Shown: positions 1 to 6,668 of the stretch, in pieces | Layout: every line of letters begins with the position of its first letter | How positions within the stretch are numbered: position 1 is the stretch's first letter | Assembly: GCA_017429465.1 (NCBI GenBank) | Contig: JAFROU010000010.1 | Coordinates: 1-16,167 of the forward strand | DNA length: 16,167 bases | From: Candidatus Saccharimonadota bacterium | GTDB taxonomy: Bacteria > Patescibacteria > Saccharimonadia > Saccharimonadales > Nanosyncoccaceae | Direction of reading: 5' to 3' | Made by a program: the position numbers and the translations under genes | Notes under the pieces: generated by a model | What the model was told of the DNA's origin: nothing | Databases searched by the model: none | Seen by the model: the letters and a program-made list of their open reading frames with translations, nothing else

Positions 1-803
1 CGAAGGTCAATCTCTTTCTCTGCTGCAAGCACTGTAAACTGACCGTCCTGTGGGATACGGTGTTCATCAATCTTCAAATTGGATAAAATTTTAATACGAG
101 AAACCAAGGCTGGCTCAATCGCTTTTGGCAGCTCCATAATCTGACGAAGTACGCCATCAATGCGGCAGCGAATGATCAATGCATTCTCGAGCGGCTCAAT
201 GTGAATATCAGACGCCTTCGACTTGGCCGCGTATTCTAGAATCGTATTAAGGGCTTTCGAGATTGGTGAGTCCTGAACAATTGTTTTAACGTCACCACTT
301 GCTACCTTCTTAGCTAATTCATCATTTGTAGCCTTAACAGCTTTCTTAACCGACGAGAAGTCACCCTTATACTGCATTAAGACTTCGCGGATGCCATCTT
401 CCGAAGACATCACGGCGCGAATTGGTTTCTGAGTCAAAGTCGAAAGATAATCAATCGTCTGGATATTAGCCACATCAATCATGGCCACTACTAACTGACT
501 ATTGACCTCACCTAGTGGCACCGCCACATAACGCTCAGCAACCTCTAATGGCAAGGCAACTAACGTTTCCTGATCAATCTTCACGTTATGCAAACTAACA
601 TACGGTACGCCTAAAACCACGGCTGTGGCATGCGAAACCGCTTCATTCCTGACAATCTTACGAGAAACCAAAAGCGGAAGCAAAGGTTGTTTTCCCTTTT
701 CAGCTTCCTCACGGGTCTTATTTACCAAAGCAGCGTCAGCTAAACCTTCATCAACTAGAAGGTTTACAACTCTGTCCTGTGCATCCTTTGATAATAGTGC
801 CAC
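1..803 (-). CDS. pilB: Type IV pilus assembly / type II secretion ATPase PilB/GspE, N-terminal part (cut by left edge)
   Basis: Cytoplasmic hexameric ATPase that powers pilus extension. Only 267 complete codons are visible and the gene runs off the left edge. Residues about 1-150 match the GspE/MshEN N-terminal domain. From about residue 185 the ATPase domain begins, with the hallmark S198-D-I-H-I-E-P204 followed by R-I-D-G-V-L-R and I-P-Q-D-G (250-254), typical of PilB/GspE. Walker A and B should lie beyond the edge. I chose the GTG at 803 because it is the only plausible initiator near the domain start. It lies 2 nt after the TAA of the upstream gene and the frame is closed by TAA just upstream, so translation is probably coupled. 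It is the last visible gene of the pilM-N-O operon. PilB and GspE cannot be separated here; the operon context favours a pilus. Confidence 0.9.
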   Translation of the reverse strand, partial: MALLSKDAQDRVVNLLVDEGLADAALVNKTREEAEKGKQPLLPLLVSRKIVRNEAVSHATAVVLGVPYVSLHNVKIDQETLVALPLEVAERYVAVPLGEVNSQLVVAMIDVANIQTIDYLSTLTQKPIRAVMSSEDGIREVLMQYKGDFSSVKKAVKATNDELAKKVASGDVKTIVQDSPISKALNTILEYAAKSKASDIHIEPLENALIIRCRIDGVLRQIMELPKAIEPALVSRIKILSNLKIDEHRIPQDGQFTVLAAEKEIDL

Positions 804-805
804 CC

Positions 806-1264
806 TTAATTAGTCTCCGTTTTATCCCCCGTTTCGTCTGTCGTTTCGGTACCAGTGTCTGATTCAGTCTCTTCCGTCGTGGTTTCTCCGCCTTCTTCAG
901 TATCTTCTTCCTCAGTATCTTCTTCCTCGGTGTCTTCTTCCTCTTCCTCGTCATCATCTAACTCAATTGGAGTACCACCAGAAACGCTCTGGCCGCAAGC
1001 TGATAATTCTGCTGCATCAAGGACGCCATTTTGATCAGCATCAACACAGTTGCCAACGTAAACTTCAATCGTCGGATTAATAGCATCGGAGTTAAAAATT
1101 TCTGAATCCGGAATCGCCAAATTTGCCTTTACCACATCAATATCTCGATAAGTAACAGACTGATTATTTGGATCGCCACCAAGCAAAGAATCCACTGCAA
1201 TATAAGAAACAATTATACCGATAATTGCTATTACTACCACTGTTGCAATATTAGATGCTTTCAT
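806..1264 (-). CDS. Membrane-anchored pilus-operon protein with EF-hand-like loop and acidic tail
   Basis: I do not recognise a named family. The 152-residue protein has a very short cytoplasmic start, one hydrophobic segment (about residues 6-27) and then an outside domain. Residues D75-A-D-Q-N-G-V-L-D-A-A-E86 form a textbook 12-position calcium-binding EF-hand loop (D1, D3, N5, G6, D9, E12), bracketed by C73 and C90, which could form a disulfide. From residue 102 the protein is almost only Asp, Glu, Thr and Gly, including tandem E-E-E-D-T copies, and is likely disordered. It starts 1 nt after the pilO-like stop, and its stop is 2 nt before the pilB GTG, so it belongs to the pilus operon. 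By position it could be a PilP-like or minor pilus component; that is inference only. Confidence 0.75.
   Translation of the reverse strand: MKASNIATVVVIAIIGIIVSYIAVDSLLGGDPNNQSVTYRDIDVVKANLAIPDSEIFNSDAINPTIEVYVGNCVDADQNGVLDAAELSACGQSVSGGTPIELDDDEEEEEDTEEEDTEEEDTEEGGETTTEETESDTGTETTDETGDKTETN
901..945. repeat. Three tandem 15-bp units encoding the acidic tail
   Basis: Three consecutive 15-nt units (901-915, 916-930, 931-945), each close to tatcttcttcctcag on the plus strand, encode the E-E-E-D-T repeats of the acidic tail on the minus strand. The unit length is a multiple of three, so copy-number changes would keep the frame. Confidence 0.75.
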
Positions 1265-1265
1265 A

Positions 1266-2129
1266 TTACTTTCCTGATGCCTTTATCGTCTTAGTTTTCT
1301 CATTAACCGTGATTGTGTCAATGTAATAAGCATTCGCCTGCGCACGAAGATCAAGTTGATCATCTGCACTCCATTCAATCTTTGCCGAAGTGAAATTAAA
1401 CTCGCGGATCGAACGTTCAATATTAGCAAGCACGCGCCTAGTAGTTTGGCTAGAGGCTTCTACAGAAACTGCTAGAGGAATTGTACCAAGACCAGCTATT
1501 GGGCTCTCATTAGAAGTACCACTTGGAGAAAGTGCTTCTGGTTCCCAATCGGAAAGAATGAAAATTTGGTTTAAGCTAGACATTAAAGCTTCCTCGTTCT
1601 TCTGAGCTGGAAGCGCATCCGGAATCACGCGTAAAGCCGAACAAATCTTAATAATACCAAGAGCTAGACTACGAGCCTCATCGGTTTCCGCATTTTCATA
1701 ACGCTGGTTTAATTGATCGTAAGTATACTTATTGCCTTCTGCATCAAAACAGTCTGAAGATTGATATTCCCTACCGACCGATTCTAGATTAGCATTAGCC
1801 GCCATTAGAAGTACGTTCGAACGCAAAGTGCCAGGAATGCTTTCAGCCATAATAGAGGATGGGTCACATTTTTCAAGCTCTGCCTCAGTATAAGTCGAAC
1901 CACTTGGTGAACGACAGACACCAGCGAATTTTATCGTATCGCTATAGTGACTAATTGCTTCGTCCTTTGCTGCAATCACTTTATTATTAAAGCTGATAAT
2001 CTTAAAGAAATGCAGTGATAAAACTATCGCCACACCCACGATCAAAGACGCACCAAGCACCTCAATCATCATCCATTGCTGCGCTTTATCAATTTTTAGA
2101 CGTTTGGTAATTGCTACTTCTTGCGCCAT
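1266..2129 (-). CDS. PilO-like inner-membrane pilus alignment protein
   Basis: This 287-residue protein has a short basic N-terminus, one transmembrane helix (about residues 21-43) and a large outside domain, which is the layout of PilO/PilN alignment proteins. The N-terminus contains M-A-Q-E-V-A-I-T-K-R-L-K, and a coiled segment follows the membrane helix (about 48-68). The C-terminal half (from about 205) has an alternating pattern consistent with the small ferredoxin-like fold of PilO, ending in T-I-T-V-N-E-K-T-K-T-I-K-A-S-G-K. Primary-sequence similarity to PilO is weak, so the call rests mainly on topology and its place after pilM and pilN. The start ATG is 1 nt past the pilN stop. Cysteines at several outside positions suggest disulfides. 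Its expected role is linking PilM/PilN to the pilus machinery. Confidence 0.65.
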   Translation of the reverse strand: MAQEVAITKRLKIDKAQQWMMIEVLGASLIVGVAIVLSLHFFKIISFNNKVIAAKDEAISHYSDTIKFAGVCRSPSGSTYTEAELEKCDPSSIMAESIPGTLRSNVLLMAANANLESVGREYQSSDCFDAEGNKYTYDQLNQRYENAETDEARSLALGIIKICSALRVIPDALPAQKNEEALMSSLNQIFILSDWEPEALSPSGTSNESPIAGLGTIPLAVSVEASSQTTRRVLANIERSIREFNFTSAKIEWSADDQLDLRAQANAYYIDTITVNEKTKTIKASGK

Positions 2130-2130
2130 C

Positions 2131-3300
2131 TTAAAAATCCTCCGTCGTTGTATTTGTATCGTAAGTCACGCTAGTACACAAATCATCGCCATCTAGACAG
2201 TCACTTGCTCGCTCTTCAAACATACTCTTAATCTGGATGTAGGAGTCCGTCATGTTGATATGTCCAGTTGGAGCAATTGCCATCATATGCTTATTTGCGA
2301 AGGCAAACGCTTCTGGCTCAATCTTAATGATTGTCGAGAATCTTAGCACTAGGTTTCCGCCAGACTCACGACCGTTTGATGAATCAGTAATTGCAATTTC
2401 TTCTGGTACTAATTTACAATTATTAACTGAAGTCCATTTTACAGAACCATCATATTCGGTACCAGTGTATTTAATACAACTGCTCACGAAGTGTGGTACG
2501 CCAGTGATTTGTCCATCAAGTGTTATTTTTCTATCGCTACCCTCATACCAGTTTTGGAAATCAGGTGTGCGCCAAATCATTACTTCATCGGTCGTAGAGC
2601 TATTTGATCTCTTTTCCGATTCTCCTTCTTCGTTCTCTTCGTCTTCATCAAGATCAATATAGATGTCCCCTTCTTCAGATGGGTTACAACCGGCAACACC
2701 ACGCGTCCAAATCGCATAGTACTTTTTGTCCTTCATTAAAATATTGCCTTTAGCGTCAGTCTCTCTAATACAAGCCGTAGGAATTTCCGATCCGTACTCG
2801 TCGACGTAGCGACCGTAATCATAACGCATGAGACTCATACTCTTTTTGAAGGTTTCCAGCACACGATAGTCAATGTAAGGTGAAGTACCAGCATCAGCCT
2901 GACCATCAAAGCTTAATGTGCTGTTTTCTAGGTTAACGTTTAATTCAGAAATCGTAATGGTATCTAGACCAGTTGGGAGCAACACATCAAGGAAGTTAAA
3001 GACACGAGAAAGTACGGTCTTGTTATTTGAAATCTCAGATAATTTACTGAGCTGTCCTTGAATCGTCAAAAATTCGGATAATTCTTCATAGCTATTGATC
3101 TTCGCTGACATTGCGTCAAGACGTGAATCCTGACCGCCCAACCTAATGTTTTGGCCACCAACGATACCAGCTAAGATTACGACAATACCAATCGCCGCTG
3201 CAGAAACGATAATACAAACAAACAAGATGAAGTTGCGCATTTTTTGCGCTTTAATCATCTCTTGCTTAACGTCAGGGACCAGGTTAATTTCGTGAGCCAT
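2131..3300 (-). CDS. pilN: PilN-like pilus assembly protein with long outside domain
   Basis: The N-terminus M-A-H-E-I-N-L-V-P is the PilN signature, the I-N-L-L/V-P strand that binds PilM. A transmembrane segment follows at about residues 23-48, then a coiled-coil-like stretch (57-95) and the PilN-type region with L-P-T-G-L-D-T-I-T-I-S-E-L at 108-120. At 389 residues it is nearly twice the usual PilN length. The extra part (about 160-300) contains an acidic patch (residues 215-229, nearly all D/E) and several cysteines (177, 205, 275, 295, 368, 375). Its ATG overlaps the pilM stop (TAATG), so translation is probably coupled. PilN couples cytoplasmic PilM to PilO in the inner-membrane platform. 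The N-terminal assignment is firm; the function of the inserted outside domain is unknown. Confidence 0.85.
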   Translation of the reverse strand: MAHEINLVPDVKQEMIKAQKMRNFILFVCIIVSAAAIGIVVILAGIVGGQNIRLGGQDSRLDAMSAKINSYEELSEFLTIQGQLSKLSEISNNKTVLSRVFNFLDVLLPTGLDTITISELNVNLENSTLSFDGQADAGTSPYIDYRVLETFKKSMSLMRYDYGRYVDEYGSEIPTACIRETDAKGNILMKDKKYYAIWTRGVAGCNPSEEGDIYIDLDEDEENEEGESEKRSNSSTTDEVMIWRTPDFQNWYEGSDRKITLDGQITGVPHFVSSCIKYTGTEYDGSVKWTSVNNCKLVPEEIAITDSSNGRESGGNLVLRFSTIIKIEPEAFAFANKHMMAIAPTGHINMTDSYIQIKSMFEERASDCLDGDDLCTSVTYDTNTTTEDF

Positions 3301-4346
3301 TAGTCATTACTCCTTTCTGCCAAGCCAATCGCCACCGAAAATTCGCTAGCGACATTTTGCAAAGCTTTCTGTTGCTCCGGAGTGACACGTACCAATTGCC
3401 ATGGATTACCCTGGATAGTTGAAACGCCAGTCTTCGCTTCGATGTATTCAGCAATAAATGGAATCATACCTGCAAAACCAGACAAAACAATCCCACCAAC
3501 CTTAATGTTCAGATATTTAGTCTGGAAGAAACGCACGGATTTGGTTAACTCAGACGCAAAGTTCTCGAGAGTCGAATCAAGTGCCTTAAATACCTGGCCA
3601 TCAAGCTTATCCTGCGCTAAGCCGAACTTGAGAATAAACTGACGAGCCTGATCTTCACGCACGGAAAGTGAAGTCGAAACTGTCTTGACTAAAATCTCTA
3701 GGCCGCCTGGAATCGAACGCACTAAGCGTGGATATCCATTGAACATTACCACAAGATCGGTTGATCTTTCACCTAAGTCAATGATCATACGTGCATCGGT
3801 TGCGCCCACGGGGTTCAAAGCGCGTGCCATTGCAATCTGTTCAGGCTCTTGAGCGATTACATTAAGCCCTAAAGATTCGACCATTTCCATTAGTTGTTCA
3901 GCATAGGTAATAGCAGTAGACGAAATCAATACTTCCGCTTTTTGTGGGTCATTTGGACTGGCCCCTAATAACACATAATCTGCCTTGGCTTCATCCATAG
4001 GCATTGGAATATACTGATCAAGCTCATATTTAACTGTCTTGTGCAGTTCCTTCTCTGGACGATTTGGTACCTCAATAATAGCGGTATATGTTTTCTTTGG
4101 TGCCATACCAATAGCAATATTACGGGTACGAATACCCGCCTGCTCCATTGCACCAAGAATTGTTTCGCCCATCTTACGACGACCAATTTCATTGGAGTCA
4201 TTTACTACTTTTGAATCAATAGGCACATATGCATAGCGCTCAAGCGACCACCCTCTACGGGAGTCGCCGGACAGTTGCACCAATCTAATCGAGTTGGTAC
4301 CGATGTCCAACGCGAAGAAATCGCCCACTCCGTGTAATAAGTTCAT
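3300..4346 (-). CDS. pilM: Type IV pilus assembly protein PilM (actin-like ATPase fold)
   Basis: Cytoplasmic actin/FtsA-like protein that docks on the N-terminus of PilN and helps set up the pilus platform. The 348 residues match the usual family length. Phosphate-1 motif: F-F-A-L-D-I-G-T-N-S-I-R-L-V-Q-L near residues 11-26. Second nucleotide loop: M-I-I-D-L-G-E-R-S-T-D-L-V-V-M near 187-201. Adenosine-side motif: G-G-I-V-L-S-G-F-A-G-M near 284-294. It is the first gene of the pilus operon, and its TAA overlaps the pilN ATG. The ATG at 4346 lies exactly 7 nt after a TATAAT box, so the mRNA is predicted to start at or next to the start codon. The AAGG just before the ATG is too close to act as a normal ribosome binding site. 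Confidence 0.93.
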   Translation of the reverse strand: MNLLHGVGDFFALDIGTNSIRLVQLSGDSRRGWSLERYAYVPIDSKVVNDSNEIGRRKMGETILGAMEQAGIRTRNIAIGMAPKKTYTAIIEVPNRPEKELHKTVKYELDQYIPMPMDEAKADYVLLGASPNDPQKAEVLISSTAITYAEQLMEMVESLGLNVIAQEPEQIAMARALNPVGATDARMIIDLGERSTDLVVMFNGYPRLVRSIPGGLEILVKTVSTSLSVREDQARQFILKFGLAQDKLDGQVFKALDSTLENFASELTKSVRFFQTKYLNIKVGGIVLSGFAGMIPFIAEYIEAKTGVSTIQGNPWQLVRVTPEQQKALQNVASEFSVAIGLAERSND

Positions 4347-4353
4347 ACCTTAT

Positions 4354-4382
4354 ATTATAAACATAAGCAAAACAAAAATCAA
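4354..4382 (-). promoter_or_regulatory. Promoter of the pilM operon, leaderless geometry
   Basis: On the minus strand TTGATT (4382-4377), 17 nt, TATAAT (4359-4354), then 7 nt to the pilM ATG. The -35 box overlaps the TGA stop of tlyA (4379-4381). Transcription should start within a base or two of the ATG. Confidence 0.75.
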
Positions 4383-4981
4383 CAATTTTTTAGCAGGTAA
4401 AAACGCTCTTGATTTCCGTTCTTCCCTATTACGTCATTATCCCGTTTATTAAGAATCACAAAATGATGATTTCTAAGCCAAATTTCAAACTCTTTTATGA
4501 TCTCGCGACGCATTTTTTCGTTCTTTAAAACACCCTTGTTTAGCTGTTCCGGCCTAGCCTCAAACTGTGGTTTTAACATCACTAGATATTCGGTATACTT
4601 CCCAGCAATCCTTTTTTGCACGTGCGTTAGAACCTTCTTCAAACTAATAAAAGATACGTCCGCCAGCACTACGTCTGGCTTTTCGATCATTAATCCTTCA
4701 CCTCTAGTAGCAACCTCAAAAATATCTGTCTTCTCATGAAGCTCAATCTTAGGATTAAATCTTAGCGGTACTTTCATTTGGTTCGTTCCCTTCTCTATGG
4801 CAATCACCTTCTTCGCACCAAGATTAAGAGCTAGTTCAGTAAAGCCACCCGTAGAAGAACCAATATCAAGTACAGTCTTTTCACGAAAGTCAAAAGAAAA
4901 AGCCCGCACCGCCCCCGCGAGCTTCCCTTCTGCCCGAGATACGTACCCGGTATTATTATTTACGGCGTTCCCTGTAGGCAT
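4379..4981 (-). CDS. tlyA: TlyA/FtsJ-type rRNA 2'-O-methyltransferase lacking the S4 domain
   Basis: SAM-dependent RrmJ-fold methyltransferase; TlyA proteins 2'-O-methylate 16S and/or 23S rRNA cytidines. Visible signatures are Y-V-S-R-A-E-G-K-L (13-21; family Y-V-S-R-G-G-x-K-L), SAM loop V-L-D-I-G-S-S-T-G-G-F-T (37-48), A-D-V-S-F-I-S-L (107-114) and L-K-P-Q-F-E (136-141). The K-D-K-E tetrad can be placed at K20, D108, K137 and probably E192. The ATG at 4981 gives 200 residues. A longer form from 5023 would only add sequence from inside efp and has no family match. Even the long form has no N-terminal S4 RNA-binding domain, unlike typical TlyA of about 250-270 residues. It overlaps the efp 3' end by 26 nt and ends with TGA at a place fitting the family end. 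Confidence 0.85.
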   Translation of the reverse strand: MPTGNAVNNNTGYVSRAEGKLAGAVRAFSFDFREKTVLDIGSSTGGFTELALNLGAKKVIAIEKGTNQMKVPLRFNPKIELHEKTDIFEVATRGEGLMIEKPDVVLADVSFISLKKVLTHVQKRIAGKYTEYLVMLKPQFEARPEQLNKGVLKNEKMRREIIKEFEIWLRNHHFVILNKRDNDVIGKNGNQERFYLLKNC

Positions 4982-5516
4982 AAGTCTCAGTATCCACTGA
5001 CACCACATCACCAACTTTAACAAAAGCTGGGACCTTAATTACGACACCAGTCTCAAGTGTAGCGTCCTTCATCACAGAAGTAGAAGTATCACCTTTTACA
5101 GCATTCTCTGTATAGGTGACTTCTAGCCACAAATTCTTCGGTAAGGATAGATTAATTGGCGTGCCATTATAAAACTGAATATCCATTTCATCGCCATCAC
5201 GCATGAAATCCTTAGCGTCTCCTACCATGTCAGCAGAGAGCTCATACTGATCAAATGTTTCTGGATCCATGAAATAGAATTTATCAGCATCATTATAAGA
5301 ATATTGCACCTTACGGGTTGTTACTTCTGCTGGTTCAATCTTCTCTTGACCTTTAAAAGTCTTTGGCAAAAGTGCACCAGTAATCAAGTTCTTAATTTTG
5401 ACGTTGACAATGGAACCACCACGTCCCATCACCTTTTGCGAATACTCAACCACCTTGTATGGTTGACCATCCAAAGTAATCAAAACATTTTTCTTTAAAT
5501 CTGTTGGACCGTACAT
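4956..5516 (-). CDS. efp: Elongation factor P
   Basis: Translation factor that binds between the ribosomal P and E sites and relieves stalling at polyproline. The 186-residue length is normal and all three domains are present: the KOW-like domain I (1-64), OB domain II (about 65-128) and OB domain III (about 130-186), ending in the family-like T-G-V-V-I-K-V-P-A-F-V-K-V-G-D-V-V-S-V-D. The tip loop, usually P-G-K-G with the modified lysine at 34, reads M30-G31-R32-G33-G34, so arginine occupies the tip. No EpmA, EarP or YmfI-like modifier is in the window. The ribosome binding site AGGGGG ends 4 nt before the ATG. It lies downstream of rpsR in the rpsF operon, and its 3' end overlaps tlyA. Confidence 0.96.
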   Translation of the reverse strand: MYGPTDLKKNVLITLDGQPYKVVEYSQKVMGRGGSIVNVKIKNLITGALLPKTFKGQEKIEPAEVTTRKVQYSYNDADKFYFMDPETFDQYELSADMVGDAKDFMRDGDEMDIQFYNGTPINLSLPKNLWLEVTYTENAVKGDTSTSVMKDATLETGVVIKVPAFVKVGDVVSVDTETYAYRERRK

Positions 5517-5527
5517 TTTACCCCCTA

Positions 5528-5725
5528 TTAATTAGCTGATACAAATGGTAACAAAGCTAGATGGCGAGCACGTTTCACCGCTACAGCCAATTGGCGTTGT
5601 TGTTTGGCAGAAAGACCAGTCTTAGAAATTGGTTCAATACGGCCATAAGGGTCAAGATAACGTTGCAAAGTTTTGACATCATGATAGTCAAAATACAAAT
5701 TTGGATCGTTTTTAATTCTCCTCAT
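5528..5725 (-). CDS. rpsR: 30S ribosomal protein bS18
   Basis: Small-subunit protein that pairs with S6 on the central domain of 16S rRNA. The 65-residue sequence carries the family core [13 protein letters not shown] (12-24), [34 protein letters not shown] spread over 28-61. The N-terminus is short and lacks a zinc-binding cysteine motif. AAGGAGA lies 5 nt before the ATG. It follows ssb closely, giving the widespread rpsF-ssb-rpsR order, with efp after it. Confidence 0.97.
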   Translation of the reverse strand: MRRIKNDPNLYFDYHDVKTLQRYLDPYGRIEPISKTGLSAKQQRQLAVAVKRARHLALLPFVSAN

Positions 5726-5745
5726 TCAAATCTCCTTTATATTAA

Positions 5746-6195
5746 TTAAAATGGGATCTCCGAGAGATCAACTTCGTCTGGTACATCGTCTGGAACTACC
5801 TCTGGTTCCTCATCGACGGCTGCACTAGGCGTATTATTTGCGCGACCACCACCATCGCGGTCATTACCACCAATAAAATTGAAATCTTCAACTACAACCT
5901 CACCGCGTGAGCGCTTTTGGCCACTGGTTTTATCTTCCCAACTGCGTTGGTCAAGACGGCCAGAAACTAAAACTCCAGAACCCTTTTTTGCATATTGGCT
6001 AATCATATTTGAAAGAGCGCCCCAGGCGGTACAATCAATGAAAGAGACATCTTCCTTTTGTTCGCCATTAGCATCCTTGTAAACACGATTGACTGCCACT
6101 GTGAAGCTACAAACGTTTGCACCACTTGGTGTTGTACGTGATTCTGGATCACGAGTTAAGTTGCCTGTGATAATTGCTTTACTAAAACCGCGCAT
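5746..6195 (-). CDS. ssb: Single-stranded DNA-binding protein
   Basis: OB-fold protein that coats single-stranded DNA in replication and repair. The N-terminal 110 residues hold the fold: I-T-G-N-L-T-R-D-P-E (9-18), S-F-T-V-A-V-N-R (30-37), F-I-D-C-T-A-W-G (52-59) and the G-S-G-V-L-V-S-G-R-L strand (72-81). A Gly/Asn/acidic linker follows, and the protein ends D-L-S-E-I-P-F, the acidic partner-binding tip (E. coli ends in D-D-D-I-P-F). At 149 residues the length is usual. The gene sits 8 nt after the rpsF stop; a GAGGAG in the last rpsF codons can serve as ribosome binding site. Confidence 0.97.
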   Translation of the reverse strand: MRGFSKAIITGNLTRDPESRTTPSGANVCSFTVAVNRVYKDANGEQKEDVSFIDCTAWGALSNMISQYAKKGSGVLVSGRLDQRSWEDKTSGQKRSRGEVVVEDFNFIGGNDRDGGGRANNTPSAAVDEEPEVVPDDVPDEVDLSEIPF

Positions 6196-6203
6196 AAATA
6201 ATC

Positions 6204-6563
6204 TTACTCCTCTTCGTTAGGTTCTTCTGTAGCTTCTTTGCCTTCACGTTCAGCACGTTTAGCGGCAAGTTTGATTTTACGTTCATCGACAGTTACCAAT
6301 AAATAGCGAAGCACTTCGTCGGTAATGTTTAGAGCGCTTGAAATCTTAGCTGGAGCTGCTGCAGGAAGCTCTAACTCGTAGTAGTAGTAAACCGCAAAAT
6401 CTTGACCAGCGATTGAATATGCAAGACGCTTCTTACCTTCGTTGGATTCTTTTGTGATTTTACCTTTGTTGGACTCGATGAGTTTTTTAATCTTATCGAG
6501 TGCAGGTTCTAGATTCATCTCAAGATCTGGATGAATTAGAACAGTGAGTTCGTAATTTTTCAT
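6204..6563 (-). CDS. rpsF: 30S ribosomal protein bS6
   Basis: Central-domain 30S protein forming a heterodimer with S18. The N-terminus M-K-N-Y-E-L-T-V-L-I-H-P-D-L, the middle strand R-L-A-Y-S-I-A-G-Q-D-F-A-V-Y-Y-Y-Y-E-L and the helix I-S-S-A-L-N-I-T-D-E-V-L-R-Y-L-L-V are all canonical. The acidic C-terminal tail (about 100-119, ending E-E-P-N-E-E-E) echoes the glutamate tail known from E. coli S6. AAGGAG precedes the ATG with 5 nt spacing. It is the first gene of rpsF-ssb-rpsR-efp-tlyA, with its own promoter and a structured leader. Confidence 0.97.
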   Translation of the reverse strand: MKNYELTVLIHPDLEMNLEPALDKIKKLIESNKGKITKESNEGKKRLAYSIAGQDFAVYYYYELELPAAAPAKISSALNITDEVLRYLLVTVDERKIKLAAKRAEREGKEATEEPNEEE

Positions 6564-6582
6564 TAGACTCCTTTGGATTAAA

Positions 6583-6612
6583 GCAAACGCGGCTTAAACA
6601 CATCCCGTTTGC
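6583..6612 (-). promoter_or_regulatory. rpsF leader hairpin resembling the S6:S18-binding motif
   Basis: In the rpsF 5' untranslated region, GCAAACG (6612-6606) pairs perfectly with CGTTTGC (6589-6583). A CCG trinucleotide (6592-6590) lies unpaired or partly paired on the 3' side just inside the stem. Known S6:S18 autoregulatory leaders mimic the 16S site with a stem next to a bulged CCG. The match is by eye; the apical helix is not obvious, so the call is tentative. Confidence 0.55.
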
Positions 6613-6630
6613 TGAGCTGATATTACGCGC

Positions 6631-6659
6631 ATTATAGCACACTCTAACAGATTATGCAA
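6631..6659 (-). promoter_or_regulatory. Promoter of the rpsF-ssb-rpsR-efp-tlyA operon
   Basis: Minus strand TTGCAT (6659-6654), 17 nt, TATAAT (6636-6631), with an extended -10 TG (TGC before the hexamer). This gives a leader of roughly 60 nt containing the hairpin at 6583-6612. No terminator is visible after ftsK, so read-through from ftsK is also possible. Confidence 0.85.
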
Positions 6660-6668
6660 CCACAAGTG

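Noticed and set aside
901..945. 15-bp tandem repeat as a non-coding satellite
   Set aside because: It lies in frame within a coding region and simply encodes E-E-E-D-T units.
751..957. Very basic Lys/Arg-rich ORF on the minus strand
   Set aside because: It is the acidic-tail repeat read in another frame on the same strand; no ribosome binding site or family match.
3965..4201. Second-frame ORF within pilM
   Set aside because: Out-of-frame shadow of a well-supported pilM with no start signals.
4982..5023. Upstream start of tlyA at 5023
   Set aside because: It adds only residues encoded out of frame within efp, with no family similarity.
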